Shown here piece after piece: positions 45,520 to 53,142 of a stretch of 64,000 nt of DNA (within the stretch, counting starts at the first letter, position 1; each line of letters begins with the position of its first letter). Origin of the DNA: Verrucomicrobiia bacterium (GTDB lineage: Bacteria > Verrucomicrobiota > Verrucomicrobiia > Limisphaerales > JADLHS01); contig WYBW01000022.1 of NCBI GenBank assembly GCA_011525685.1, positions 124,001-188,000 on the forward strand. The letters run 5' to 3'. Made by a program: the position numbers and the translations under genes. A model generated the notes under the pieces. That model worked only from the letters and a program-made list of their open reading frames with translations. It was not told the DNA's origin and searched no databases.

Positions 45520-46116
45520 TCAGCGTCCTGCCGCCTGCGCCGCCTTTAGAATCTCTTTGGGTTCAAGGCGCACCTTGTAGTCAGGATTGACGTGGGCGAA
45601 GCGAATCTTGCCACTCGTGTCTGCCACGAACACCGCCGGGTGCGGCAGGATGTGGTGGTCGCGGCCCGAGGCGGCGTCCAGGTTGATGCCGTAGCCCTTG
45701 TATTTTTCGACGGTCGCGTCGTCCACCTTGAATGCGATGCCAAACGCCTTCGCTGCGGCGGCATCACTGTCGGAGAGCAGACGATAGTGGAGCTTCTCGC
45801 GGTCGGGCGTCGCCTTCAGCTTGCTCGGCTGGTCCATGCTGATGGCGAGCAATTGCGCGCCGGCTTTGTTCAGGTCTTCTTCAATCCCCGCGAGCGACTG
45901 CAAATGCCGGTTGCAGAACGGACACCAGCCGCCACGATAAAAAATCAGCACGGTTGGTTTCTCTGAAACGAGTTTCTTCAGGCTGACTTCCATGTCGTCC
46001 TCGGTGCGCAGCTTCACGTCGGGAATGGCGTCGCCAACCTTCAGCGTGGTGGTGTTGGTCTGGGCCTGCGCGAGCGCCGTGCCGAGCAGGAGAATGGAAA
46101 GGATTCGTGTCATCAT
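45520..46116 (-). CDS. Exported peroxiredoxin-like (AhpC/TSA) protein
   Basis: About 198 residues with a signal peptide (MMTRILSILLLGTALAQAQ). The thioredoxin fold has FYRGGWCPFCNRHLQSLAG (a CxxC after GGW) followed by AISMDQP and, near the end, the cis-Pro region HPAVFVADTSGKIRF. The WCPFC form is typical of AhpC/TSA-type peroxiredoxin-like proteins. The start (two adjacent ATGs, 46116/46113) follows a membrane-protein ORF by about 38 bases. It lies downstream of the ArsS-MerC group. Confidence 0.87.
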   Translation of the reverse strand: MMTRILSILLLGTALAQAQTNTTTLKVGDAIPDVKLRTEDDMEVSLKKLVSEKPTVLIFYRGGWCPFCNRHLQSLAGIEEDLNKAGAQLLAISMDQPSKLKATPDREKLHYRLLSDSDAAAAKAFGIAFKVDDATVEKYKGYGINLDAASGRDHHILPHPAVFVADTSGKIRFAHVNPDYKVRLEPKEILKAAQAAGR

Positions 46117-46153
46117 AAGGTGAGTGTGAGCGATTGAATGGTTTGGGTTGCGG

Positions 46154-46321
46154 TCATGAAACAATTCTAGCGCAAGGAGCGGCTGATTCCAGACTGTGTT
46201 TCGGCTGCGCGACATCGGTGCAATCGTTTGGCGTGGGCGTGGGGCGGGCGGCAGCCAGCAACAACGACATCACGAACAGTGTTGTGACGACGAGATAGAT
46301 AGCTGTTCCGAGCAGAATCAT
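46154..46321 (-). CDS. Possible 55-residue membrane peptide
   Basis: A short frame starts MILLGTAIYLVVTTLFVMSL (one hydrophobic helix) and ends in a Pro/Thr-rich tail with two Cys. It sits between the MerC-like gene (42 bases upstream) and the peroxiredoxin gene on the same strand. No family or ribosome site is evident; included because of the helix and operon position. Confidence 0.35.
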   Translation of the reverse strand: MILLGTAIYLVVTTLFVMSLLLAAARPTPTPNDCTDVAQPKHSLESAAPCARIVS

Positions 46322-46363
46322 ATTTCTTCCACTTCAACCTGCATATCCGATTGAACGCCGTAA

Positions 46364-46957
46364 TCAGCGCGCACAACACCCTCCTGCTGATTGAATCGGC
46401 GGACACTTGAACGAACCATAGGAACAGAACACGCAACAATCGCCGGGCTTGGGCCGAAGCGTGGCATGGCATTTCGGGCACTCGAAGAAATAGACGCAAG
46501 CATTCGTCGGCATTGCCTCCGCTTGTTGGTGGCCGCAGTGCGGACAGGTGATTGTGGACATCAACTCCACTTGCCGCTCGCGCGACCCGTCCTGCCGCGC
46601 CGCAAGGACATTCCCAACAACGGCAACCGCCAGTCCTGCCAACCCCAAATAAACGAGTGCGACCTGATAACTGGCGTAGAAAGCAAAGAAAATGACAGCG
46701 GCGCTGGCCAAGCCAACGCCCAACGGCCACGTGCGCCGATGCCGGCGAAACGCAAACGCGCCGCCAACCACAGAAATTGCAGCGAACGATTGGATCGCAT
46801 AATCCATGTATCCGCGCCACGACTGCAACGCGCCCAATCCAAGCGCCGCCCCGATGGCCGCCAACAAAGGGAAACAGCACGGTGCGGCTGCGGCGGCGAG
46901 AATCGCACCCGCCGCCCCCAGCCTGTCCAGCGTGAATAGTGCCCTCGAAAGTTTCAC
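46364..46957 (-). CDS. MerC-like metal transporter with C-terminal Cys-rich domain
   Basis: 197 residues. Helices with AAAAAPCCFPLLAAIGAALGLGAL show the MerC-type adjacent Cys pair, and further helices follow. The second half has two Cys pairs (ITCPHCGHQ, FECPKCHATLRPKPGDCCVFCSYG) and a final CCAR. The GDCCVFCSYG motif is known from organomercurial-type MerC proteins. It starts one base after the ArsS stop, so it is in the ArsM/PiT/ArsS operon and probably moves or buffers thiol-bound metal(loid). Confidence 0.82.
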   Translation of the reverse strand: MKLSRALFTLDRLGAAGAILAAAAAPCCFPLLAAIGAALGLGALQSWRGYMDYAIQSFAAISVVGGAFAFRRHRRTWPLGVGLASAAVIFFAFYASYQVALVYLGLAGLAVAVVGNVLAARQDGSRERQVELMSTITCPHCGHQQAEAMPTNACVYFFECPKCHATLRPKPGDCCVFCSYGSFKCPPIQSAGGCCAR

Positions 46958-46958
46958 A

Positions 46959-47915
46959 TCAAATGGTTTCGTTCTTCACCGCCCCCGTGCAACTGCTGCC
47001 GCAACCGGCGGTGCAGGCCAGACAGTGAATGCCGGTTTGGATTTCCCAATTCTCAAGGCTCGTCGGTGTCACGTCCCAGAGGAACAACGGCTTGCCGTTG
47101 CGCACCTGCATCTTGAGCATCTGGTTGAAATCGCAATCGAACACCTCGCCCATCATACCGATGCTGATGGTGCTCCGGCACATCAAGCCTTCCACCGTCG
47201 CTGGATTGAAGTTGTTGGCGAGCAATTCAAGGTATTCGTCCCACTGTCCATGTTGGCGCAAGTCTTCCGCGAATCGCGCAATGGGCTGGTTCGTGATCAC
47301 GAACAGTTTGTTGAACACGATGCCGAATTCGAGGCGCAGCGCGTTCTTGTAATCCACCTCAAGTTCGGCCTGCGGCCCGGGCAGCTTCGCGCCCAGCGGA
47401 TTGAACACCAGATTCAGCGGCAGCTTTGTGCCGTAACCGACCGCGTTCAGCTTCTTGAGCGCCGAAATGCTTTTTTCAAAAACGCCCTCACCGCGCTGCG
47501 CGTTCACGTTCTCCGCCGAATAACACGGCAGCGAGGCTACGACCTCGACTTCATGCTTCGCCAGATACTCCGGCAGCCAGGCGAACGCCTGCGTCTCAAT
47601 GATGGTGAGGTTGTTCCGGTCAATGACGTGGCAACCCGCCTCTCGCGCCGTCTCGACGAAGTAACGGAAATGCTCACTCAGCTCCGGCGCGCCGCCCGTG
47701 ATGTCCACGATGGGCGGGCGATGCTCGCGAATCCATTCCCCCACGCGCTGGGCGATGTTGGCCGGCATCATCTCGGTGCGCCACGGCGCGGCGTCCACGT
47801 GGCAATGGCGGCAGGTCTGGTTGCACTTGCGCCCGACGTTGATCTGGAGCGTTTGCAGTCGGGCACGTCGAAGGCTCAATCCGTGGCTGGCAAGTTTTTC
47901 TTCAAAGCGATTCAT
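46959..47915 (-). CDS. arsS: Arsenosugar biosynthesis radical SAM protein ArsS
   Basis: 318 residues. The radical SAM cluster motif is Cys31-x3-Cys35-x2-Cys38 (CNQTCRHC), followed by VDITGGAPEL and a C-terminal Cys-rich domain (HCLACTAGCGSSC). The family (TIGR04167, earlier called the rSAM/selenodomain group) transfers a 5'-deoxyadenosyl group to methylated arsenite in arsenosugar synthesis. Here all positions that may be selenocysteine in relatives read as Cys. The ATG at 47915 overlaps the PiT stop (ATGA). MerC-like follows one base after. Confidence 0.9.
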   Translation of the reverse strand: MNRFEEKLASHGLSLRRARLQTLQINVGRKCNQTCRHCHVDAAPWRTEMMPANIAQRVGEWIREHRPPIVDITGGAPELSEHFRYFVETAREAGCHVIDRNNLTIIETQAFAWLPEYLAKHEVEVVASLPCYSAENVNAQRGEGVFEKSISALKKLNAVGYGTKLPLNLVFNPLGAKLPGPQAELEVDYKNALRLEFGIVFNKLFVITNQPIARFAEDLRQHGQWDEYLELLANNFNPATVEGLMCRSTISIGMMGEVFDCDFNQMLKMQVRNGKPLFLWDVTPTSLENWEIQTGIHCLACTAGCGSSCTGAVKNETI

Positions 47916-49039
47916 GATGCGATGGAATAACGTAAAACAAAATAGACCGTCCCGGCCAACAACGCTGCGCATGGCAGCGTGATGACCCACGAGGCCAGCA
48001 CGCCCAGCACGGGCTTCCATTTGGTCTGGCCGGTGACGATGCCCATTCCTAGCAGTGACCCGACGCTGACGTGCGTGGTGCTCACGGGCAGACCGTGGAA
48101 GCTGGCAGTCGTGACCAATGCCGCTGTGGACAGGTTTGCCGCGAAACCCTGGCCCGGATTCATGCCGGTGATTTTGTGGCTCATCGTTTCCGCCACGCGA
48201 CGGGCGTTCAGCAGCCCGCCGATGCCGATGGCGATGGCGGCGGCAAAAAGTCCCCAGCGAATATCGAGTGCCGAGGCCACGAGCAGCAGCCCGGCAATTT
48301 TCGGCGTGTCGTTCAAGCCGCGCGCAAAGCTCACCGCACCGGCACTCAGGAAATGAAGTGAGTCGAGCAAGCGGCCTGCGTTCATGCCGAACACCGTGCC
48401 AGTGTAACGCTGCGTGCATGTTTGTGGCTGATCCACCGTCACTGTCAGAGCGGGCAACGGCTGCGCGGCAAAAGTCCCGTTCGGTTGCGGAATGGGCAAG
48501 GTCAGTTGCTCAACGCCGGCGCAAACACACATTTCCTTCGTGATGCCGAGCCGCAAGCGGGCGAAGCGGAAGGCAACGTAAACCAAACCGCCAGTCGCGA
48601 CGGCCAGCAAGGGACTCACGAGCAGGGGCATGACGAATGTCTTTCCGAGCAAGGCAAAATTCACCGCGCCAGCCGAGGAGGCCAACCCTGCGCCGACGAG
48701 TGCCCCGGTCAATCCGTGCGTGGTGGAAATCGGGAAACCCAGCAGCGTGGCAAGGATAACCGTTGCGCCCGCGCCGCAAGCGACCGCCAGCACGAATTGC
48801 GGTGAAGCCACGAGATCATCCGGCACAAGACCCTTGCCAGAAAACTTTTTGATCAGCGCCTGCGCCAGAAACAGCGCCGTCACGCTGCCAGCGAACGTGG
48901 CTACGGTCGCCCACGAAATGGCTGTGCGATAGCCGCAGGTGCGACTGCCAAACAGACTGGCGACGCCTTTGAAGTTGTCGTTCGCGCCGTTCGAGTAGGC
49001 GAGAAAACAGACGGCGAGGAAAATCAGCGTGGCAAGCAT
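47912..49039 (-). CDS. PiT-family inorganic phosphate transporter
   Basis: 375 residues. Two copies of the PiT signature are present: CFLAYSNGANDNFKGVASL near the start and FARGLNDTPKIAGLLL in the second half, plus GFPISTTHGLTGALVG and GLPVSTTHVSVGSLLG. PiT permeases move phosphate and can move arsenate. The ATG at 49039 shares its A with the preceding TAA (TAATG), a coupling that supports this start over the earlier ones. Its position between ArsM and ArsS suggests a link to arsenic handling. Confidence 0.92.
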   Translation of the reverse strand: MLATLIFLAVCFLAYSNGANDNFKGVASLFGSRTCGYRTAISWATVATFAGSVTALFLAQALIKKFSGKGLVPDDLVASPQFVLAVACGAGATVILATLLGFPISTTHGLTGALVGAGLASSAGAVNFALLGKTFVMPLLVSPLLAVATGGLVYVAFRFARLRLGITKEMCVCAGVEQLTLPIPQPNGTFAAQPLPALTVTVDQPQTCTQRYTGTVFGMNAGRLLDSLHFLSAGAVSFARGLNDTPKIAGLLLVASALDIRWGLFAAAIAIGIGGLLNARRVAETMSHKITGMNPGQGFAANLSTAALVTTASFHGLPVSTTHVSVGSLLGMGIVTGQTKWKPVLGVLASWVITLPCAALLAGTVYFVLRYSIAS

Positions 49040-50208
49040 TAGCAGCATCCTCCATTGCCGCCATCGCAGCACTTCGCCGCTTCCGTGGTGGCGTTGTATT
49101 CCATGCCTTTGGTTTCGCGCGGGTGGCGAAGCTTGCCGTGGGCGCAGTCATAGGGTTTGGCTTCCTCCGGCTTCACCGGCACGCGCGGTTCGATGAACTC
49201 GAAGAATTCAGCATACGGCGGTTTCTGGTAGAGTTGGAAGGTCTTGTCGCACACGGCCACGCGGTCGCCGCGTCGGAGACGATGGCCGTCGTCGTCCAGC
49301 ACTTCGCGGAACGGACCGCGATAGACCACGGCCTGATTGAACTCGAAACACTCGCCCTGTTTCCCTTTGAATGCTTCCACGGTGACGGAGCGGAACTCAA
49401 TGCCTTGCACGGTCTGCCAGGGCTGCGCGTCGCGCTTGAGCAGTCGGATGCCGTAGAACCCCGCGTCCTCGAAGGCTTTCAGGAACAAATCCTCGCGCAG
49501 CGCGCCACTGATGCAACCGCTCCATAACGTCGGGTCTTGTTGCATCGCGTCGGGCACGTCTTCGTCGCTCACGATGTCGGAAATGACGGCGCGCCCGCCC
49601 TTGCGGAGCACCCGGAAGATTTCCTGGAACAACTGCCGTTTGTCCTGCGGCTCGACCAGGTTGAGCACGCAATTGGAGACGACCACGTCCACGGACTCGG
49701 TTTCCACGAGCGGGTGCGTAAGGCGCAATTCCGTCGCGAGTTCGTTCGCGGCGAGAAAGGACGCCGCGCTCGTAATCGGACGGCGGATCAATTCAGCATC
49801 CAGCCTTTCAAGATCAAGGCCGAGGTCCTGGATGCGGCCTTTGCGGAACTCGACGTTGGCGTAGCCGAGCCGCTCGGCCACGATGGGCGCGTTGCGGCGC
49901 GCGACTTCGAGCATGTCGTCCGTCATGTCCACACCGATGACGTGGCCCTTTGCGCCGACGACTTGTGCGGCAATGAAACAGATTTTTCCCGTGCCGCTGC
50001 CGAGATCGAGCACGGTCTCGCCGGACTTCACAAATTTCGATGGATCGCCACAGCCGTAGTCTTTCTCGATCACTTCCTGCGGGATGATCTTGAGCAGGTC
50101 TTTGTTGTATTCCACCGGACAGCAGAGTGCAGCCTCGGGTGCTCTCGCGGCGGCAGCGTAGCGTTGCTTCGTGGCGGCTTCGGGACGAAGTGTGTTTGCG
50201 TTGGTCAT
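49039..50208 (-). CDS. arsM: Arsenite methyltransferase (ArsM-like)
   Basis: 389 residues. A class I SAM domain (TVLDLGSGTGKICFIAAQVVG, VIGVDMTDDMLEVARRNA) sits between ArsM-type cysteine elements: CCPVEY (29-30), the EKDYGCGDP loop, VVSNCVLNL and WSGCISGAL. A long C-terminal region ends CCDGGNGGCC, which could bind arsenic or metal. Substrate is trivalent arsenic, made into methylarsenicals that ArsS uses. ATG 50208 was chosen over a TTG at 50214 that overlaps the anti-sigma stop. Confidence 0.9.
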   Translation of the reverse strand: MTNANTLRPEAATKQRYAAAARAPEAALCCPVEYNKDLLKIIPQEVIEKDYGCGDPSKFVKSGETVLDLGSGTGKICFIAAQVVGAKGHVIGVDMTDDMLEVARRNAPIVAERLGYANVEFRKGRIQDLGLDLERLDAELIRRPITSAASFLAANELATELRLTHPLVETESVDVVVSNCVLNLVEPQDKRQLFQEIFRVLRKGGRAVISDIVSDEDVPDAMQQDPTLWSGCISGALREDLFLKAFEDAGFYGIRLLKRDAQPWQTVQGIEFRSVTVEAFKGKQGECFEFNQAVVYRGPFREVLDDDGHRLRRGDRVAVCDKTFQLYQKPPYAEFFEFIEPRVPVKPEEAKPYDCAHGKLRHPRETKGMEYNATTEAAKCCDGGNGGCC

Positions 50209-50210
50209 AC

Positions 50211-50954
50211 TCAAAGCAGTTTCATCAGGTCAGTCTGGCTGGCTTCCTTGCTGGCCATCACATAAGTCTTGCCGCCGCGACTCCAACTGGCGGTGGCCAC
50301 GTTGCCGACCTGCTTGAAGACTGGCGATTCCGTGGGCGCATCCTTGAAGGTGGCGCTGTCCACCACGAGCAGATGGGCAACCTGCTTGTTCTCCAACTCG
50401 AAGCAAATCAGCGAAACTTTGTGGCCGTTCCAATCAAGCAAGCGGCAGCCGAGGCTGGGTCGGCCTTCCAATCCAGCGGGCAGCACGAGATCGCCGTGCG
50501 ATTCCTTCTGCGCCAGCCAGTGGCGCACTTTCGCCACGTCACGCGACATGAGATCAAGCCGGTCGAGTTTGTTGCCGGCAAATTCGGCCATCTTGTTGCG
50601 GTAAGCAGCAAACTGCGCCTGATCCGCAGGCTTGAACCACAACACGCCGAGAGTCACGAGCAACGCCAGACACGCCGCGGCGGCGAGTTGCCACGCGGGC
50701 ATCTTCCACCAAGCAACCGGGCGAACAATCTTCCGCTGGGCGAGCAACTGCGACTTCAAATGCGCTGGCGGCGTGATGGACGCCTTGACCTTGGCGCTGA
50801 TGCGGGAATCCAGCGCCTGCTCGTTCGCGAACCACCGCGCCAGTTCTGGATCGCGCTGCGCCTGCTCCAACGCCTCGCGGAATCGCGGATCGTTCGCGTC
50901 CTGCCCGCCGGGGCGATACGCTTGCAGGATCAATTTGGCTTCTTCGTTGTTCAT
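50211..50954 (-). CDS. Membrane-anchored anti-sigma-like protein
   Basis: 247 residues. An N-terminal cytosolic part (ILQAYRPGGQDANDPRFREALEQAQRDPEL, about 1-80) precedes one membrane helix (about 88-105, AAAACLALLVTLGVLWF) and a periplasmic part with DKATYVMASKE-like closing. The layout of sigma gene then single-pass protein, separated by 4 bases, fits an anti-sigma factor. It has no zinc-finger motif. The family is unclear. Confidence 0.72.
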   Translation of the reverse strand: MNNEEAKLILQAYRPGGQDANDPRFREALEQAQRDPELARWFANEQALDSRISAKVKASITPPAHLKSQLLAQRKIVRPVAWWKMPAWQLAAAACLALLVTLGVLWFKPADQAQFAAYRNKMAEFAGNKLDRLDLMSRDVAKVRHWLAQKESHGDLVLPAGLEGRPSLGCRLLDWNGHKVSLICFELENKQVAHLLVVDSATFKDAPTESPVFKQVGNVATASWSRGGKTYVMASKEASQTDLMKLL

Positions 50955-50958
50955 AGAC

Positions 50959-51510
50959 TTACGGGGCTGAATTCGACTTGCGTTCAAAAGGTAAAATCTT
51001 GTTCTCGCGCTCGACACCGATGGCGCGGGCGACCAATCGTTCGCGCAGCAACCCTTTCGCGCGCGACAGCCGCGACATCACCGTGCCGATGGGCACGTCG
51101 AGGATTTCCGCAATCTCCTCGTAAGAGTGGTCGTTCATGTAAAACAGCATGACGGGCGTGCGGTAATGCTCCTCCAGTTCGAGCAATGCGTCGCGGATGG
51201 CATCATCGCGCAACACGTCCACATGCTCCGGCGTGATGACGGGCAATTCGCCTTCGACACTGCTGATCTCGAAATGCGGCAGGCGTGCGCGCCGGTCCTT
51301 CCAGCCGAGGAACACCCGGTAAAGCGTCGTGAACAGCCAGGATTTGACCTTGGACGGATCGCGCAACTGGCTGCCCTTGGTGAGCAGGCGGCAATACGTT
51401 TCCTGCGTCAGCTCGCAGGCATCGTCCTCGTTTCCCGCGAGGCTGAAGCCAAAGGCATAAAGGGCATCGTAATAGGTCGCCACGGCGTTCTCGTAATCCG
51501 CTTCGTTCAC
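50959..51510 (-). CDS. ECF-type RNA polymerase sigma factor of the arsenic operon
   Basis: 183 residues with region 2 (AFGFSLAGNEDDACELTQETY, VKSWLFTTLYRVFLG) and region 4 (YRTPVMLFYMNDHSYEEIAEILDVPIGTVMSRLSRAKGLLRERL). It heads the operon reading sigma, anti-sigma, ArsM, PiT, ArsS, MerC. Its closest relative here is the sigma factor at 16101. The operon arrangement suggests arsenic-responsive control (inference). Confidence 0.9.
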   Translation of the reverse strand: MNEADYENAVATYYDALYAFGFSLAGNEDDACELTQETYCRLLTKGSQLRDPSKVKSWLFTTLYRVFLGWKDRRARLPHFEISSVEGELPVITPEHVDVLRDDAIRDALLELEEHYRTPVMLFYMNDHSYEEIAEILDVPIGTVMSRLSRAKGLLRERLVARAIGVERENKILPFERKSNSAP

Positions 51511-51951
51511 AACAATAGGAAAGAGGGGGAATGGGGTTTATTCCAGATTTGTTTGGGCGGGCGCGGCTCGTAGCGTCAGGCATCCGTGCCTGACGTAGAG
51601 GGCAGGCATCCCTGCCGCCCGGACAAAACGCCCGTATTGTCCGCGACTCACGAAAAATTCAAGCGGCCTGGCAGTGCGTCAGTTTTTCCGCCGGGCTGGA
51701 AGCTCCGGCTCTACGGCAGGCAGGGATGCCCGCCGCTACAGCGGAGTCAGGATTCAAACAATGCCTTTACTTGTCGCCAACGCGTGCGTGCTGCTATTCT
51801 CGCGCGGCAATCAGCCAAAGGTATGCACTGGATTGGAATGGTCGGAATGGAAAACGCCGTCTTAGCTTGGGCGGATCGCTTTCGAGTTGCCGTCCATCTA
51901 CGCCAGCCGCGCCTGCTGTCGGGGCAGGTCAACCTCAAGGAAAACTGAGCC
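51511..51951. other. 441-bp intergenic region rich in palindromic repeats
   Basis: The left part holds a compound repeat (51569-51739, listed separately). The remainder (51740-51951) gives no convincing ORF. This is the divergent promoter region between the sigma factor operon and the gene pair at 51952-54795, and no clear promoter boxes are seen. Confidence 0.5.
51569..51739. repeat. Compound palindromic repeat (TAGCGTCAGGCATCC / GGCAGGGATGCC type)
   Basis: The left arm is CGTAGCGTCAGGCATCCGTG with GGCAGGCATCCCTGCCGCC beside it; the right arm is CGGCAGGCAGGGATGCCC with CGCCGCTACAG. The outer ends are complementary (CGTAG / CTAC-type) and so are the inner tracts. The same wording recurs at about 58085-58109 (AGATGCCCGCCGCTAG), so it is a dispersed family. 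Confidence 0.75.
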
Positions 51952-53139
51952 ATGAATCTAAGCGACCCGCTGCAAGACGCTCTCAAGAAGCTCGAAACGC
52001 CCCATCTTCCACAGCAGGGAATTGACTCGTTTTTGAATGAAGCCCTCAAGAAAGCACATTCAGCAGGGAATTTCGCAGCTCTCTCTGGCGACCTTGGCAA
52101 GCACATCGCGGCGATGACATCCGCTGCCGATTGGAGTCGGCGGTTGTTGCGGTCGTTCGAGCCGCCAAAGAGTCCTTTTCAGAAGATCATTGATGAAGCA
52201 GCCAGAGCGGCAGCGGTCTATCGCAATCTCGGCTCGCTCACAGACACCATTGCAAAGGCAGCGGCTTCGATGCGGACAACCGCAGACTTTCACCAAGAAA
52301 TGCTGCGCTCTGTTCAACTACCAAAAAGTTCGATTCAGTTAGCCATTGATGCCGCTCAAAAGGCAGCGTTGCAGTTCAATCTCCACAATCTCGAACACAT
52401 CCGCGAGCAAACCGACGCTGTTTCGAGGCTGGCGAAAATGTATTCATCACCGGCATTCGGTGGAATATCGCAAGCGATTCAGCAAGCAATGTCTGCCAGT
52501 CAACTGTGGCAATCGTCCCGGGTCACTGACTTTGCCAGCCGGATACTTCGAGAATCCGACTTCAGAGACGCATTCATGAAGCAGCTCGAATCTGAGCCCC
52601 TCGTGGAAGTGCAGCCTGAAGCTGCGCAATTTTCCACTCAGCAAGTCTTAGATACTGTGGAACGTGGTCTTGAAGAATCGGGAATTCTTCAACCGACGGA
52701 AAATGTGGAGGCGGCAGTTGGCAGCATGTTCTCATGGTGGGCCAAGCTGCCGCCCGACCTTCGAACCCTCACCATTGCGCTTGTCGTAGCGATTCTTAGC
52801 TTGGTGATTGAATATGGGGTTTTCGTGAAGGACCAGCCGACCTCACAACTACCTGCAAAACAGCGGGTGCAAATCGTTCAAAAAATTACTAACAACATCT
52901 TCGTCAATGTTGGCGTCCGCCAGGAAGAACGACGCCAGTTTCGCGTTGTCACGAAGGATGAACTTCCCGCGTTCCGTTCCAATCGGCGTAACTCGGCCAA
53001 GATCGGAAGTCTCACCGCAGGACAGGTTGTTACTGTGAAGTTTCAAAAGAGAAACTGGACGCAAATCGAATGGAAAGACGCCGGAAGTCAGGAAATGCTG
53101 ACGGGGTGGGTTTTCACCCGATACCTGAAAAAGATTTAG
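51952..53139 (+). CDS. Uncharacterised single-pass membrane protein with C-terminal SH3-like region
   Basis: 395 residues. A helical N-terminal part (about 1-250) is followed by one transmembrane helix (LTIALVVAILSLVIEYGVFV, about 282-301) and a beta-rich C-terminus (ITNNIFVNVGVRQEERRQFRVV, then GSLTAGQVVTVKFQKRNWTQIEW and GWVFTRYL) reminiscent of an SH3b or SH3-like fold. The next gene follows after 3 bases, so they are a unit. The membrane topology and SH3-like end are from the sequence; function is unknown. Confidence 0.7.
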   Translation: MNLSDPLQDALKKLETPHLPQQGIDSFLNEALKKAHSAGNFAALSGDLGKHIAAMTSAADWSRRLLRSFEPPKSPFQKIIDEAARAAAVYRNLGSLTDTIAKAAASMRTTADFHQEMLRSVQLPKSSIQLAIDAAQKAALQFNLHNLEHIREQTDAVSRLAKMYSSPAFGGISQAIQQAMSASQLWQSSRVTDFASRILRESDFRDAFMKQLESEPLVEVQPEAAQFSTQQVLDTVERGLEESGILQPTENVEAAVGSMFSWWAKLPPDLRTLTIALVVAILSLVIEYGVFVKDQPTSQLPAKQRVQIVQKITNNIFVNVGVRQEERRQFRVVTKDELPAFRSNRRNSAKIGSLTAGQVVTVKFQKRNWTQIEWKDAGSQEMLTGWVFTRYLKKI

Positions 53140-53142
53140 GAC

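Noticed and set aside
46959-47915. Selenocysteine in the ArsS C-terminal domain
   Set aside because: All candidate positions are Cys codons; no in-frame TGA occurs.
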